Assembly (NCBI GenBank): GCA_019424905.1
Contig: JAHYYP010000004.1
Location: 51,205-115,204 of the forward strand
From: Collinsella sp.
GTDB lineage: Bacteria > Actinomycetota > Coriobacteriia > Coriobacteriales > Coriobacteriaceae
Direction of reading: 5' to 3'
Length of the DNA stretch: 64,000 bases
The position numbers and the translations under genes are program-made. The notes beneath the pieces are model-generated. The model saw only the letters and a list, made by a program, of their open reading frames with translations. It did no database searches and was not told where the DNA came from. Positions 16,750-23,822 of the stretch are shown here, in pieces; the stretch's first letter is position 1; every line of letters starts with the position of its first letter.

Positions 16750-16779
16750 AGTTACGCGATTTTACCAAACCGCGTAACT
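16750..16779 (+). terminator. Hairpin after RGG-protein gene
   Basis: AGTTACGCG and CGCGTAACT form a 9-bp stem three bases after the stop codon. No T-run follows, so it may stabilise the 3' end rather than end transcription. Confidence 0.5.
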
Positions 16780-16791
16780 AGTTGACGCTGC

Positions 16792-16891
16792 GCGCCGCCC
16801 AGGGCGACAATTTGTCATTCAAAAGGCGAGGCATGACCAGAAGGTCTATGCCTCGCCTTTTTCATGCCAACTTGTTCGCCCTGGGCGGCGC
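16792..16891. repeat. Nested palindromes with a terminator core
   Basis: The outer arms GCGCCGCCCAGGGCGA (16792-16807) and TCGCCCTGGGCGGCGC (16876-16891) are perfect complements. They enclose AAAAGGCGAGGCAT (16821-16834) and ATGCCTCGCCTTTT (16848-16861), a strong hairpin followed by a T-run. The core is probably the true terminator between convergent genes. Confidence 0.75.
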
Positions 16892-16930
16892 TCGCTGTCG
16901 GTACAAAAACATCGGCGTTCCCATAGTCCA

Positions 16931-16985
16931 AACCTGCCAAAAAGGGACAGGTTTATTTTGGTCGGCTTTATCTGGGCAAATGTGG
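16931..16985 (+). repeat. Dispersed intergenic repeat, copy 1
   Basis: A stretch of about 55 bases opening with the small hairpin AACCTG/CAGGTT and containing TTATCTGGGCAAA. The same sequence occurs inverted at 40882-40933 with few differences. It carries no gene. Confidence 0.7.
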
Positions 16986-17032
16986 TCGTCTATCGCTATG
17001 CGTCCGAAAATCAACGCTCGTTTGTTTTCTGC

Positions 17033-17620
17033 CTACATTTGGAGGAAGAACTCGTGGAGGCGCGTGTCGTCGTCGAGCTCGGGGTGGAAGGTGACACCGA
17101 GCTGTTTGTCTTGACGGGCGGCGACGATACGGCCATCGACTTCGGCCAAGGCCTTGGCATTGCCGTGCACCTTGACGATGCGGGGTGCACGGATAAACGT
17201 TAACGGCACTTCACCTTCGATACCTCCTACCCACCCCTTGGTGCGAAAGCTGCCGAGCTGTCTGCCATAGGCATTACGCTCAACGAGCACATCCATGGTT
17301 GCCAGGCGCGGTGTTCCCTTGTCATCGTGGGCGGCAAGGTCGTGAGCCAGTAGAATCAGGCCGGCGCAGGTGCCCAGGACCGGCGTGCCTTCAGCGATAC
17401 GGGCACGAAGCTCCTCGAGCATCCCCAGTTCGTCAAGCAGCTTGCCCTGAACGGTGGACTCGCCGCCAGGGAGGACCAGGCGATCAAAGTTCTGCCGCAA
17501 ATCGGCCGCCTGCCTCAGCTCAATATAGTGTGCGCCCAGCTCGGATAGTCTTGCCTCGTGCTCGGCAAAAGCGCCTTGGACCGCCAGCACGGCGACCGTT
17601 TGGTCTGCATAATCGCTCAT
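17033..17620 (-). CDS. pdxT: Pyridoxal 5'-phosphate synthase glutaminase subunit PdxT
   Basis: A 195-residue class I glutaminase that supplies ammonia to PdxS. It shows AVLAVQGAFAEHEARL near the start, the LPGGEST motif, nucleophile Cys in GTCAGLILLA, GSFRTKGWVGG and the His-Glu pair in TFHPELDDD. Length is normal for the family. It lies 20 bases downstream of pdxS on the same strand and is surely co-transcribed with it. Confidence 0.96.
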   Translation of the reverse strand: MSDYADQTVAVLAVQGAFAEHEARLSELGAHYIELRQAADLRQNFDRLVLPGGESTVQGKLLDELGMLEELRARIAEGTPVLGTCAGLILLAHDLAAHDDKGTPRLATMDVLVERNAYGRQLGSFRTKGWVGGIEGEVPLTFIRAPRIVKVHGNAKALAEVDGRIVAARQDKQLGVTFHPELDDDTRLHEFFLQM

Positions 17621-17640
17621 GTGCGATCCTTTCTGCTGGA

Positions 17641-18531
17641 CTAGCGCCCGCGCTCCTCCATGATGATTTCAATCTCGTCGGCGTTGATGCCCACCATGGC
17701 CTCGCCCAGGTCCTCCGAAAGCTCGGCGATGAGCTTGGCATCGGTGAAGTTCGCCACGGCCTTGACGATGGCGGCGGCGCGCTTGGCAGGGTCGCCGCTC
17801 TTAAAGATGCCCGAGCCGACAAAGACGCCCTCGGCGCCCAGCTGCATCATCAGCGCGGCGTCGGCGGGGGTCGCTACGCCGCCGGCGGCAAAGTTCACCA
17901 CGGGAAGCTTGCCCGTGGCATGAACCTCGCGTACCAGCTCGACCGGAACCTGCAGTTGCTTGGCTGCCTCAAAGAGCTCATCATTGCGCAGAGCGACAAC
18001 GTCGCGGATCTGCTTTTGGATCTTGCGCATGTGACGCACAGCCTGAACGACGTCGCCCGTGCCCGGCTCGCCCTTGGTGCGAATCATCGTGGCGCCCTCG
18101 GCAACACGGCGTAGCGCCTCGCCCAGATTGCGGGCGCCGCAGACAAACGGCACGTCAAACTGGGTCTTGTCGATGTGATAGACGTCATCAGCAGGGGAGA
18201 GAACCTCGGACTCGTCGATGTAATCGATCTCGATGGCCTGAAGGACCTGCGCCTCGACAATGTGGCCGATGCGGCACTTGGCCATAACGGGGATGGAGAC
18301 GGCCTCCTGGATGCCCTTGATCATCTTGGGGTCGCTCATGCGCGAGACGCCGCCTGCGGCACGGATGTCGGCCGGGATACGCTCGAGTGCCATGACGGCG
18401 CAGGCGCCTGCCTCCTCGGCGATGCGTGCCTGCTCGGGCGTGGTGACGTCCATGATGACGCCGCCCTTGAGCATCTGCGCGAGCTCTCGATTGAGTTTGA
18501 CGCGATCGGCCTTGCTGGTCTGTTCTGCCAT
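17641..18531 (-). CDS. pdxS: Pyridoxal 5'-phosphate synthase lyase subunit PdxS
   Basis: A 296-residue (beta/alpha)8 protein that makes PLP from ribose 5-phosphate, glyceraldehyde 3-phosphate and ammonia, with PdxT. The start MAEQTSKADR follows AAGGGAGCAACC. Conserved pieces are GGVIMDVTTPEQARIAEEAGA, ALERIPADIRAAGGVSRMSDP, the catalytic lysine in MAKCRIGH (Lys85), YIDESEVLSPAD, the second lysine in TKGEPGTGD, and GGVATPADAALMMQLGAEGVFVGSGIFKS. Its divergent neighbour is a MocR regulator, so PLP probably controls this operon. Confidence 0.97.
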   Translation of the reverse strand: MAEQTSKADRVKLNRELAQMLKGGVIMDVTTPEQARIAEEAGACAVMALERIPADIRAAGGVSRMSDPKMIKGIQEAVSIPVMAKCRIGHIVEAQVLQAIEIDYIDESEVLSPADDVYHIDKTQFDVPFVCGARNLGEALRRVAEGATMIRTKGEPGTGDVVQAVRHMRKIQKQIRDVVALRNDELFEAAKQLQVPVELVREVHATGKLPVVNFAAGGVATPADAALMMQLGAEGVFVGSGIFKSGDPAKRAAAIVKAVANFTDAKLIAELSEDLGEAMVGINADEIEIIMEERGR

Positions 18532-18623
18532 GGTTGCTCCCTTGGTTGGCATGTGCATTGCTTGACGGAACATCCTATCGGGGAGCTGGGTATGGCGAAA
18601 TACTCAGTTTTCGAGATAATAAC

Positions 18624-18665
18624 AAGGTCAGACTAATACCAGATTGAATGGCTTAATAAGGTCAG
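18624..18665. promoter_or_regulatory. Direct-repeat operator between pdxST and its regulator
   Basis: AAGGTCAG occurs at 18624-18631 and 18658-18665, each in an AT-rich context (AATAACAAGGTCAG and TTAATAAGGTCAG), with a 34-bp period. MocR/PdxR proteins are known to bind direct repeats in the divergent region between their own gene and pdxST. Confidence 0.55.
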
Positions 18666-18676
18666 GTGATATGCTC

Positions 18677-20116
18677 ATGCTTGACTACAATTTGGAAAAA
18701 CGCGGCGAAGCATCGCTCTATGAATATGTTTACCAGCAAATTCGAGACGATATTGTTGCTGGGCGCATTGCGGCGGGGGAGCATCTTCCGTCTAAGCGCG
18801 CCTTTGCCAGCCATCTGGGAATCAGTGTCATTACCATCGAGAATGCATATAGCCAGCTACTTGCCGAGGGCTATATTTGCTCAATGCCGCGTCGTGGCTA
18901 CTACGCTTGCGAGCTTCCGGATGCACCAGTTTTGCCTTTGGCTACGGGGAGTATCGACCGAGATGCCGTCTCTGTGGGCCCCAGCGCGCATGATGTCAAC
19001 AGACAGGTCGAGCGATTCGACGCACTTTCTCCTTCCGCTTTGGAGGCGGCGCGACTTTGGCAAAGCGCGCTACGGGCGACGCTGGCATCCGAAGACGAAC
19101 GCGAGATCTTTTCGCCCGCACCGGCACAGGGCACCGCTCGGCTACGACGCGCAATTGCTCACCATCTGCGCGGGACAAGGGGCATGAATATCGATCCTAA
19201 TAACATTGTTATCGGCGCGGGCGCCCAGCTGCTCGATACCATGTTGGTTCAGTTGCTTGGCGCTGACAAGGTGTATGCCGTTGAGGACCCGGGCTATTTG
19301 CGTCTGACGCGCATCTACCAGGCTATGGGCTGCAAAGTTCGACATATCCCGTTGGATGATGAGGGCGTGGACTTGAACACTCTGCAGAAAAGCGGGACCG
19401 ATGTCCTTCACCTGATGCCGTCCCATCAGTATCCGACCGGCCTTGTGACGAGCATTGCGCGCCGATATGCGCTGCTGAGCTGGGCCGCCGAGCGACCAGG
19501 TCGGTATCTCATTGAGGATGACTTTGATTGCGAGTTTCGTCTAGCCGGCAAGCCGATTCCCGCGCTCGCGTCGATCGATGCCGCTCAATCGGTCATCTAC
19601 ACCAACACGTTTTCGAAGAGCCTTTCATCGGCGTTGCGTCTAGCGTACATGGTGTTGCCTGATGAGCTAATTGAGCGGTTTAGGCGCAACCTTGGTTTTT
19701 ACGCCTCGTCGGTGAGTTCTGTTGACCAGGTCGCTTTGGCTCGTTTGCTGGAATCGGGTGATTACGAGCGACATGCGAACCGCGTACGCGTTCGTGCTCG
19801 CGAGGCGCGTGATGGCCTGGCGTCGCTTGTGCGGAAAGCGTTTCCGGCAGGGGAGGTCTCGATTGAGCATGCAGACGCGGGTCTTTACTGCACTGTATTT
19901 GCGGAGCGCGGAACGGGCGGAAGCTCTTTTGCGCGGGCTCTCACGCGCTCGGGCATTCCGTTCATCGATATCAGTGACTGTTATTGGTGCGCCGATGGCG
20001 CATTTGTTCCTGAAAACTCAACTCAAATTCTTGTCCAGTATGACGACCTGAGTCCGAAAGTGCTTAATACCTTGGAATTGCAGCTAATGGGGGAGCTCTG
20101 CAATCTAAGTGAGTAG
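18677..20116 (+). CDS. pdxR: MocR/PdxR-type GntR regulator with aminotransferase domain
   Basis: About 479 residues. The N-terminal GntR winged helix spans residues 5-75 (LYEYVYQQIRDDIVAGRI, LPSKRAFASHLGISVITIENAY). The remainder is a fold-type I aminotransferase-like domain (NIVIGAGAQLLDTML, VEDPGYLRL, PSHQYPTGLVT, DDFDCEFR, TNTFSKSLSSALRLAY with the PLP lysine). Such proteins sense PLP. Its place, divergent from pdxST, supports PdxR; the symbol is by context. Start at 18677 fits AGGTGAT; ATGs at 18644 and 18671 are alternatives. The last four residues (NLSE) and the stop codon come from the 119-bp repeat that begins at 20107. Confidence 0.87.
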   Translation: MLDYNLEKRGEASLYEYVYQQIRDDIVAGRIAAGEHLPSKRAFASHLGISVITIENAYSQLLAEGYICSMPRRGYYACELPDAPVLPLATGSIDRDAVSVGPSAHDVNRQVERFDALSPSALEAARLWQSALRATLASEDEREIFSPAPAQGTARLRRAIAHHLRGTRGMNIDPNNIVIGAGAQLLDTMLVQLLGADKVYAVEDPGYLRLTRIYQAMGCKVRHIPLDDEGVDLNTLQKSGTDVLHLMPSHQYPTGLVTSIARRYALLSWAAERPGRYLIEDDFDCEFRLAGKPIPALASIDAAQSVIYTNTFSKSLSSALRLAYMVLPDELIERFRRNLGFYASSVSSVDQVALARLLESGDYERHANRVRVRAREARDGLASLVRKAFPAGEVSIEHADAGLYCTVFAERGTGGSSFARALTRSGIPFIDISDCYWCADGAFVPENSTQILVQYDDLSPKVLNTLELQLMGELCNLSE

Positions 20117-20225
20117 ACTTTTGGTACTTTGGCGACCAGGCCGTTTTGCCACAAGCTATCTACCTGTGGTTTTGAGAAGCAGGATGACCGGTCTGATCGG
20201 GATGTTCCAAAAAGTCTACTCACTT
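20107..20225 (+). repeat. 119-bp inverted-repeat element, copy 1
   Basis: Ends are AAGTGAGTAGACTTTTGG (20107-20124) and CCAAAAAGTCTACTCACTT (20207-20225), nearly exact complements. The centre carries TACCTGTGGTTTT. Two more elements of exactly the same length occur at 21525 and 31557. It overlaps the 3' end of the MocR gene and supplies its stop codon. Confidence 0.9.
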
Positions 20226-20256
20226 GCCGTGCAAAGCTTCCGCATGAGAAAAAATG

Positions 20257-20324
20257 AGTTTTCAACAGGGCTTCGTCCAGCTCTTGGCAAGCTTTTGGCC
20301 AGTTGGGGAGGGCTGTTGAAAACT
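20257..20324. repeat. 68-bp element with 12-bp terminal inverted repeats
   Basis: AGTTTTCAACAG (20257-20268) and CTGTTGAAAACT (20313-20324) are perfect complements that frame a 44-bp middle. It lies between the 119-bp element and the orphan gene at 20407. It carries no gene. It could be a small non-autonomous mobile element or a stable hairpin. Confidence 0.65.
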
Positions 20325-20406
20325 TAGCAGTCCGTTCGGTGCCATTTTTGTTGCGTTTGCGCCAATGGGAGACCGACTGGGTTGAAATCCGTGTTTTCCT
20401 GTGCCT

Positions 20407-21534
20407 ATGAAGGATCTACTTTGTGACATATCGGCTTTTAGGTACTGGCGTTTGCCTCCTCAAGTCCGCGCTTTGTGCCCGCCGCTTCCACGACCGGAAG
20501 AAGACCGGCAGCGATATGATCTCGCCCGCAACCCGACAGCTGCGGTTGCGCTCGGTTTTCCGTTGTATACATTGGTTCGGACGAGAAACAAACGGACTTG
20601 CCCTGCCAGCATTAAGCAGCGGCTGTTTCTTGGTGAGCTCCCCAGGGAATCCGTGCTGGAAACGGAGCATGGATTTTTGGTTACGTCTCCTCTACTGACG
20701 GCATTTATCATGTCGCGGCATCTGACGGATCTCCAACTTCTTTTTGTATTGGCGGAGATGTGCGGCTTGTTTGCGGTGTGCGCCCTGCCGACGGCACTCG
20801 AGGCGGAGCTTTCGCGTGCAATTGATTCGGGTGCGATTTCGACAACGTTCGGTTGGGTGCGCTGCCCGTCCGAGAGCGGCGCCGCTTCAAATTTATGGCG
20901 TCGAGACGCTTTGGTTTTGGGCGGAGACCTTGACCGTTTTTGTTCAGATGTTTGCGGGATACGTTACGGCAATAGATTTAGGACGGTGTCGCAACTTGTT
21001 CCATTGGGTGCCGCGTCGCCTTTTGAGGTCGAGGCGTATTTGCTACTTGCACTGCCGCGATCCCTGGGAGGCGTAGGCTTTTGCGACATAGAGCTTAATG
21101 TTGAAGTGATGCTAAGCACAAGTGCTCGAGCGATTGTGGGAAAGTCCCGTGTATATATCGACATACTTCTGTCTTCGCCGGACGGCAGGCGACAGGTGGC
21201 CATTGAATGTCAGGGAAAGGCCTCGCACGGACGCGCAGGGGATGGCTTGCGTGACGCTGACCGCATGACGGCCCTTCAGGCCATGGGCTACGATGTGCTT
21301 CTCCTGACACACAGACAGATATCGGATGAGGATAGATTCCGCGCGATCGTTAAGGCCGTATGCAGGATGCTCGATGCTGAATATCGTGATAAAAGCTCAG
21401 ATGAGCAAAGGGCTGAGACATTACTCAGGTCTGAACTATTCGTTGACTGGACAAAATTGGGAGTAATCGACGGAAAGATGCCCGTTAGACACAAAATGGC
21501 TCGATCGTGGACGGCTGCGAATCTAAGTGAGTAG
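20407..21534 (+). CDS. Orphan protein with PD-(D/E)XK-like C-terminal domain
   Basis: A protein of about 375 residues that I do not recognise firmly. The N-terminal part (DISAFRYWRLPPQVRALCPP) resembles the opening of AbiEi-like or DUF559-associated proteins that are common in Coriobacteria. Residues 245-320 contain YIDILLSSPDGRRQVAIECQG, then GLRDADRMTALQAMGYDVLLLTHRQI: an Asp, then E-x-Q-x-K on the next strand, then a helix and strand, as in Vsr/DUF559 endonuclease-like folds. No partner gene is adjacent. No good ribosome site is seen; GTG at 20401 is an alternative start. Two copies of the 119-bp element bracket it in direct orientation, and the downstream copy encodes its last residues, NLSE. 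Confidence 0.65.
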   Translation: MKDLLCDISAFRYWRLPPQVRALCPPLPRPEEDRQRYDLARNPTAAVALGFPLYTLVRTRNKRTCPASIKQRLFLGELPRESVLETEHGFLVTSPLLTAFIMSRHLTDLQLLFVLAEMCGLFAVCALPTALEAELSRAIDSGAISTTFGWVRCPSESGAASNLWRRDALVLGGDLDRFCSDVCGIRYGNRFRTVSQLVPLGAASPFEVEAYLLLALPRSLGGVGFCDIELNVEVMLSTSARAIVGKSRVYIDILLSSPDGRRQVAIECQGKASHGRAGDGLRDADRMTALQAMGYDVLLLTHRQISDEDRFRAIVKAVCRMLDAEYRDKSSDEQRAETLLRSELFVDWTKLGVIDGKMPVRHKMARSWTAANLSE

Positions 21535-21643
21535 ACTTTTGGCACTTTGGCGACTAGGTCGTTTTGCAACAAGGCATTTACCTGCGGCTTTATAAAGTGA
21601 TATGGATGGTCTGCTCGGCAAGTTCCAAAAAGTCTACTCACTT
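21525..21643 (+). repeat. 119-bp inverted-repeat element, copy 2
   Basis: The ends are the same as in copy 1, and the left half is closely similar to it (for example GACTTTTGGCACTTTGGCGA). The centre carries TACCTGCGGCTTT. It supplies the stop codon of the orphan gene at 20407-21534. The flanks extend the palindrome to CTAAG...CTTAG. Confidence 0.9.
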
Positions 21644-21710
21644 AGTTTTTGACGAGAAGCCGATGCCGAAGGCGGTCCTATTTCAGGTAGTTAACAAGTT
21701 TATGAGGCAC

Positions 21711-21745
21711 GAAAAAGGCCCGAACCATGCGGTCCGGGCCTCATC
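21711..21745 (-). terminator. Terminator of rubrerythrin gene
   Basis: GAGGCCCGGACCGCATGG and CGGGCC form a hairpin on the minus strand, followed by TTTTTCG, about 30 bases past the stop. Confidence 0.8.
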
Positions 21746-21775
21746 GAGCTAGAGGTTATGTCTCAGGTTGCTGGC

Positions 21776-22336
21776 TTAGCCGAAGTAGCGCTTGAGCAGG
21801 CCGGCGAAAGCCTTGCCGTGGCGAGCCTCGTCGCGAGCCATCTCGTGCACGGTGTCGTGGATGGCATCGAGGCCAGCGGCCTTGGCGCGCTTAGCAAGAT
21901 CGGTCTTGCCGGCGGTGGCGCCGTTCTCGGCCTCAACGCGCATCTCGAGGTTCTTCTTGGTGGAGTCGGTCACGACCTCGCCCAGGAGCTCGGCGAACTT
22001 GGCGGCATGCTCGGCCTCCTCGTGGGCAGCCTTCTCCCAGTACAGGCCGATCTCGGGATAACCCTCGCGATGAGCGACGCGAGCCATGGCCAGGTACATA
22101 CCGACCTCGGAGCACTCGCCCTCAAAGTTGGCGCGCAGGTCGGCAACGATGTCCTCGGAGACGCCCTCCATCTTGGCGACGCCCACGACGTGCTCGGCAG
22201 CCCACTCGAGCTGACCCTCCTCCTGCTTCAGGAAACGAGAACCGGGAACGCCGCACTGGGGGCACTTAAAATCCTCGGGCAGCTGGTCGCCGTCGAACTC
22301 TTCCACATAACCGCAAACGGGGCAAACAAACTTCAT
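21776..22336 (-). CDS. Rubredoxin-rubrerythrin (reverse rubrerythrin type)
   Basis: A 186-residue peroxide-scavenging protein. The rubredoxin-like domain is at the N-terminus (CPVCGY at residues 5-10 and CPQCGVPG near 36), followed by the diiron ferritin-like domain with paired E-x-x-H motifs (GECSEVGMYLAMARVAHREG, KAAHEEAEHAAKFAELLGE, ENGATAGKTDLAKRAK, VHEMARDEARHGKAF). This reversed domain order is typical of anaerobes such as Clostridium, where it reduces hydrogen peroxide or oxygen with electrons from NAD(P)H. The start follows GAAAGGATCGAATC. A hairpin, GTCCGG/CCGGAC, lies in its leader at 22374-22402. Confidence 0.92.
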   Translation of the reverse strand: MKFVCPVCGYVEEFDGDQLPEDFKCPQCGVPGSRFLKQEEGQLEWAAEHVVGVAKMEGVSEDIVADLRANFEGECSEVGMYLAMARVAHREGYPEIGLYWEKAAHEEAEHAAKFAELLGEVVTDSTKKNLEMRVEAENGATAGKTDLAKRAKAAGLDAIHDTVHEMARDEARHGKAFAGLLKRYFG

Positions 22337-22558
22337 GATTCGATCCTTTCGATCGATGGCGATTGTGCGCTCGTCCGGTCCCGTAAGGGCCCTCTCCGGA
22401 CGTGCGTCTTGACGAGTTCTATTATCCATAAATGCAACCAAATGTGAAGCCTATTAGGAATGATTTTTAATAAAACAATTTTGAGATATGAAGATGTTGA
22501 TTGATTAACGATTGGCAGGCCGTCTTTGACCGCCGCTGAGTACAATCGGGCGAGCAAA

Positions 22559-22574
22559 TGTTGACCTATCAACA
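22559..22574 (+). promoter_or_regulatory. Small palindrome before alcohol dehydrogenase gene
   Basis: TGTTGA-CCTA-TCAACA lies 18 bases before the start codon, overlapping the expected 5' leader. It could be an operator for the ADH/ALDH pair; no regulator is linked. Confidence 0.35.
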
Positions 22575-22592
22575 AATGAAGGAGTTTCCTTT

Positions 22593-23813
22593 ATGCATCT
22601 AGCCCGTCGTGCCTGGTGCCGAACATATCAGACGGTTTTTCGCATTGCATTGCCGATCCTGCCCTATACCGAGCCGCGCATTTTAGAGCATGCCGAGGAT
22701 GTGCCCGCGGTGCTTCAAAAGCGCTCGATCCAGAAGGTCCTTATCGTGACGGATCCCGGCATTGCCCGTCTGGGGCTCACGGCACCGCTCGAGACGGCGC
22801 TCGCGTCCAAGGGAATTGGCGCTGCGGTCTATGCCAAAACATCAGCGAATCCCACGGTCTTAAATGTGGAGGAAGCGGCGTCCCTGTATCGAGAGAGCGC
22901 CTGCCAGGCCATTATCGGCTTTGGCGGTGGCTCGGCCATGGACTGTGCCAAGGGCGTGGGCGCACGCATTGCGCAGCCAAACAAGCCCATCAACAAGATG
23001 CGTGGCCTGCTGCGGATTCATCGTCGCCTGCCGCTGCTCATCGCCGTTCCCACTACCGCCGGTACGGGAAGCGAAGTCACGCTTGCGGCGGTAATTACCG
23101 ATGACGGGACGCACTACAAATACCCCATTAACGACTTTGTGCTCATCCCGCGTTTTGCAGTCCACGACCCCGAGTTTACGTGCGGCTTGCCCGCTTCCAT
23201 TACGGGGCAGACGGGCATGGACGCCCTGACGCATGCCGTTGAGGCCTTTATCGGGCGAAGCACCACGCCCTATACGCGCAAGATGGCGCGACAGGCGGTG
23301 CAGCTTATCCACGACAATTTGCTCGAGGCCTATGAACATGGTGACGACATGCGCGCTCGTCGCAATATGCTTTCGGCGGCGTATAAGGCGGGCGTTGCGT
23401 TTACCCGCTCCTATGTCGGATATGTGCATGCCATCGCGCACAGTCTGGGCGGCCGATACGGAATTCCGCACGGTTTGGCCAACGCGATCATCCTGCCGCA
23501 CATGCTTCGCGCTTATGGTGACGCCGCCGCCCCCAAGCTTGCCGATCTTGCTCGCATGGCGGGCATTGCGCCGGCTACCGCGCAGGATAGTCTTGCGGCC
23601 GAGGCCTTTATCGATTGGGTCGACCGCATGAACGAGATCCTGGGAATCCCCAAATATGTCTCGGGCATTCGCCGCTCCGACATTCCCGAGATGGCGGCGC
23701 ATGCCGATGCCGAGGCCAATCCGCTGTACCCCGTTCCGCTTTTGATGGACCGCTTGGAGCTCGAGCGTATGTACGAGGTCGTCGCGGGTGGTATGTTTGA
23801 GGACGAGAACTAG
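22593..23813 (+). CDS. Iron-containing alcohol dehydrogenase
   Basis: A 406-residue group III alcohol dehydrogenase. The NAD(P) site GFGGGSAMDCAKGV and the hinge PTTAGTGSEVT are clear. Metal ligands lie in MDALTHAVEAF and in HAIAHSLGGRYGIPHGLANA. The ribosome site is AAGGAGTTTCCTTT. Enzymes of this family interconvert alcohols and aldehydes in the cytoplasm. The aldehyde dehydrogenase gene begins 9 bases after its stop, so the two are one operon and may together oxidise an alcohol to an acid, or the reverse. The N-terminal 20 residues, rich in Arg and aromatic residues, are unusual. Confidence 0.92.
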   Translation: MHLARRAWCRTYQTVFRIALPILPYTEPRILEHAEDVPAVLQKRSIQKVLIVTDPGIARLGLTAPLETALASKGIGAAVYAKTSANPTVLNVEEAASLYRESACQAIIGFGGGSAMDCAKGVGARIAQPNKPINKMRGLLRIHRRLPLLIAVPTTAGTGSEVTLAAVITDDGTHYKYPINDFVLIPRFAVHDPEFTCGLPASITGQTGMDALTHAVEAFIGRSTTPYTRKMARQAVQLIHDNLLEAYEHGDDMRARRNMLSAAYKAGVAFTRSYVGYVHAIAHSLGGRYGIPHGLANAIILPHMLRAYGDAAAPKLADLARMAGIAPATAQDSLAAEAFIDWVDRMNEILGIPKYVSGIRRSDIPEMAAHADAEANPLYPVPLLMDRLELERMYEVVAGGMFEDEN

Positions 23814-23822
23814 GAGGGTGCC

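Noticed and set aside
20107..20225. Integron attC site
   Set aside because: The layout (repeat at a gene's 3' end) is similar but the GTTRRRY core sites and a linked integrase are missing.
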